A stretch of 6,233 bases of DNA, from NCBI GenBank assembly GCA_016793525.1, contig JAEUJT010000287.1:1-6233 (forward strand). Direction: 5' to 3'. The notes under the pieces are model-generated. The model was given only the letters and a program-made list of their open reading frames with translations, did not search any database and was not told where the DNA came from. The translations under genes were made by a program, and so were the position numbers. This document shows positions 5,783 through 6,233 of this stretch, in pieces. The first letter of the stretch is position 1. Each line of letters begins with the position of its first letter. This DNA comes from Archangium sp. (GTDB lineage: Bacteria; Myxococcota; Myxococcia; Myxococcales; Myxococcaceae).

Positions 5783-6233
5783 TCAGTTCTTCGCGGTGAC
5801 GTCGGCCTTGAGCCCGTCGACCCAGACCTTCTTGGTGTCGGCGTAATACAGGTACGCGCGGCTGGCGGGGCCGGTGTACGTGCCGGGAATCGCGGCGATG
5901 AGCGACAGCGGCACGCGCACCGACTGCTTGGGCAACATGCCTCGCCAGTAGAGCACCACGTCGCGGCCCAGCACCTCGTAGGCGTCGATGGTGCGCTGCT
6001 TCACCAGCTCCTTGAGTTGATCGTGCCGCGGCTCGAGCCCTCCGGGCAGCCCGACGATCGCCACCACGGTCGGCAACTGGGTGTCGGTGGTGTTCGTGAC
6101 GCGCGCGGTGGCCTCGACCACGTCGCCCTCCGCGAGCCCTGGCTTCGCCAGCTTCACATCGAGGGACACCATCGCGTCACTCGCGCTCTCGGGCTTTTCT
6201 CGGTTGAACCGCACCGCCACCGAGTAGGGAATC
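5783..6233 (-). CDS. Alpha-2-macroglobulin family protein, C-terminal receptor-like domain (5' end missing)
   Basis: The frame is open to the window edge; 149 residues are visible and the gene continues beyond. The sequence matches the end of bacterial alpha-2-macroglobulins: IPYSVAVRFN at the start, then the receptor-binding-type domain (A2M_recep) with the conserved run GLPGGLEP (61-68), an amphipathic helix (71-80), IDAYEVLGRDVVLYW (82-96) and PGTYTGPASRAYLYY (116-130), closing with KVWVDGL. These proteins, usually well over 1000 residues, are exported to the periplasm or anchored in the envelope and are thought to trap attacking proteases. The bait region, any thioester motif and the signal or lipobox lie outside the window, so subtype and activity cannot be judged. 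A GTG at 6220 lies inside the domain and is not a plausible start. The OmpA-TSP3 gene follows after 135 bases on the same strand, rather than the pbpC gene that accompanies many bacterial homologues. Confidence 0.9.
   Translation of the reverse strand, partial: IPYSVAVRFNREKPESASDAMVSLDVKLAKPGLAEGDVVEATARVTNTTDTQLPTVVAIVGLPGGLEPRHDQLKELVKQRTIDAYEVLGRDVVLYWRGMLPKQSVRVPLSLIAAIPGTYTGPASRAYLYYADTKKVWVDGLKADVTAKN

Overview
The window is GC-rich, with codons ending almost always in G or C. Its gene content (an OmpA-type outer-membrane protein with a thrombospondin type 3 calcium-binding linker, a bacterial alpha-2-macroglobulin, an ABC-2 exporter and Cys-repeat secreted proteins) suggests a member of the Myxococcota, probably of the Myxococcus/Archangium kind. 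The taxon is inferred from gene style, since no marker gene is present.

Layout: one gene fragment lies on the plus strand at the left edge (1-474), an exported protein carrying two copies of a four-cysteine module. All other genes are on the minus strand. Read in their own direction, from right to left, they are: the C-terminal end of an alpha-2-macroglobulin family protein (5783-6233, cut by the window edge); an OmpA-family protein with an N-terminal barrel, TSP3 linker and peptidoglycan-binding domain (4001-5647); a convincing intrinsic terminator (3960-3989); an unrecognised cysteine-free protein with an S/T/Q-rich head (2915-3874); and a two-gene ABC exporter whose ATPase (2061-2804) overlaps the start of its permease (484-2070). 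The permease and the plus-strand fragment converge with only 9 bases between their stop codons.

How the genes work together: the alpha-2-macroglobulin and OmpA-TSP3 proteins are both cell-envelope proteins, one expected to trap foreign proteases and the other to tie the outer membrane to peptidoglycan. They may be co-transcribed, although a hairpin and a promoter-like sequence lie between them. The terminator separates them from the unknown gene. The ATPase and permease are translationally coupled and form one exporter of unknown substrate. The spaces between genes are short (9 to 135 bases), and no RNA gene, mobile element, CRISPR array or origin was seen. I did not find a clear undescribed system. 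The least explained items are the cysteine-free S/T/Q-headed protein, the duplicated four-cysteine module, and two genes whose starts look leaderless.
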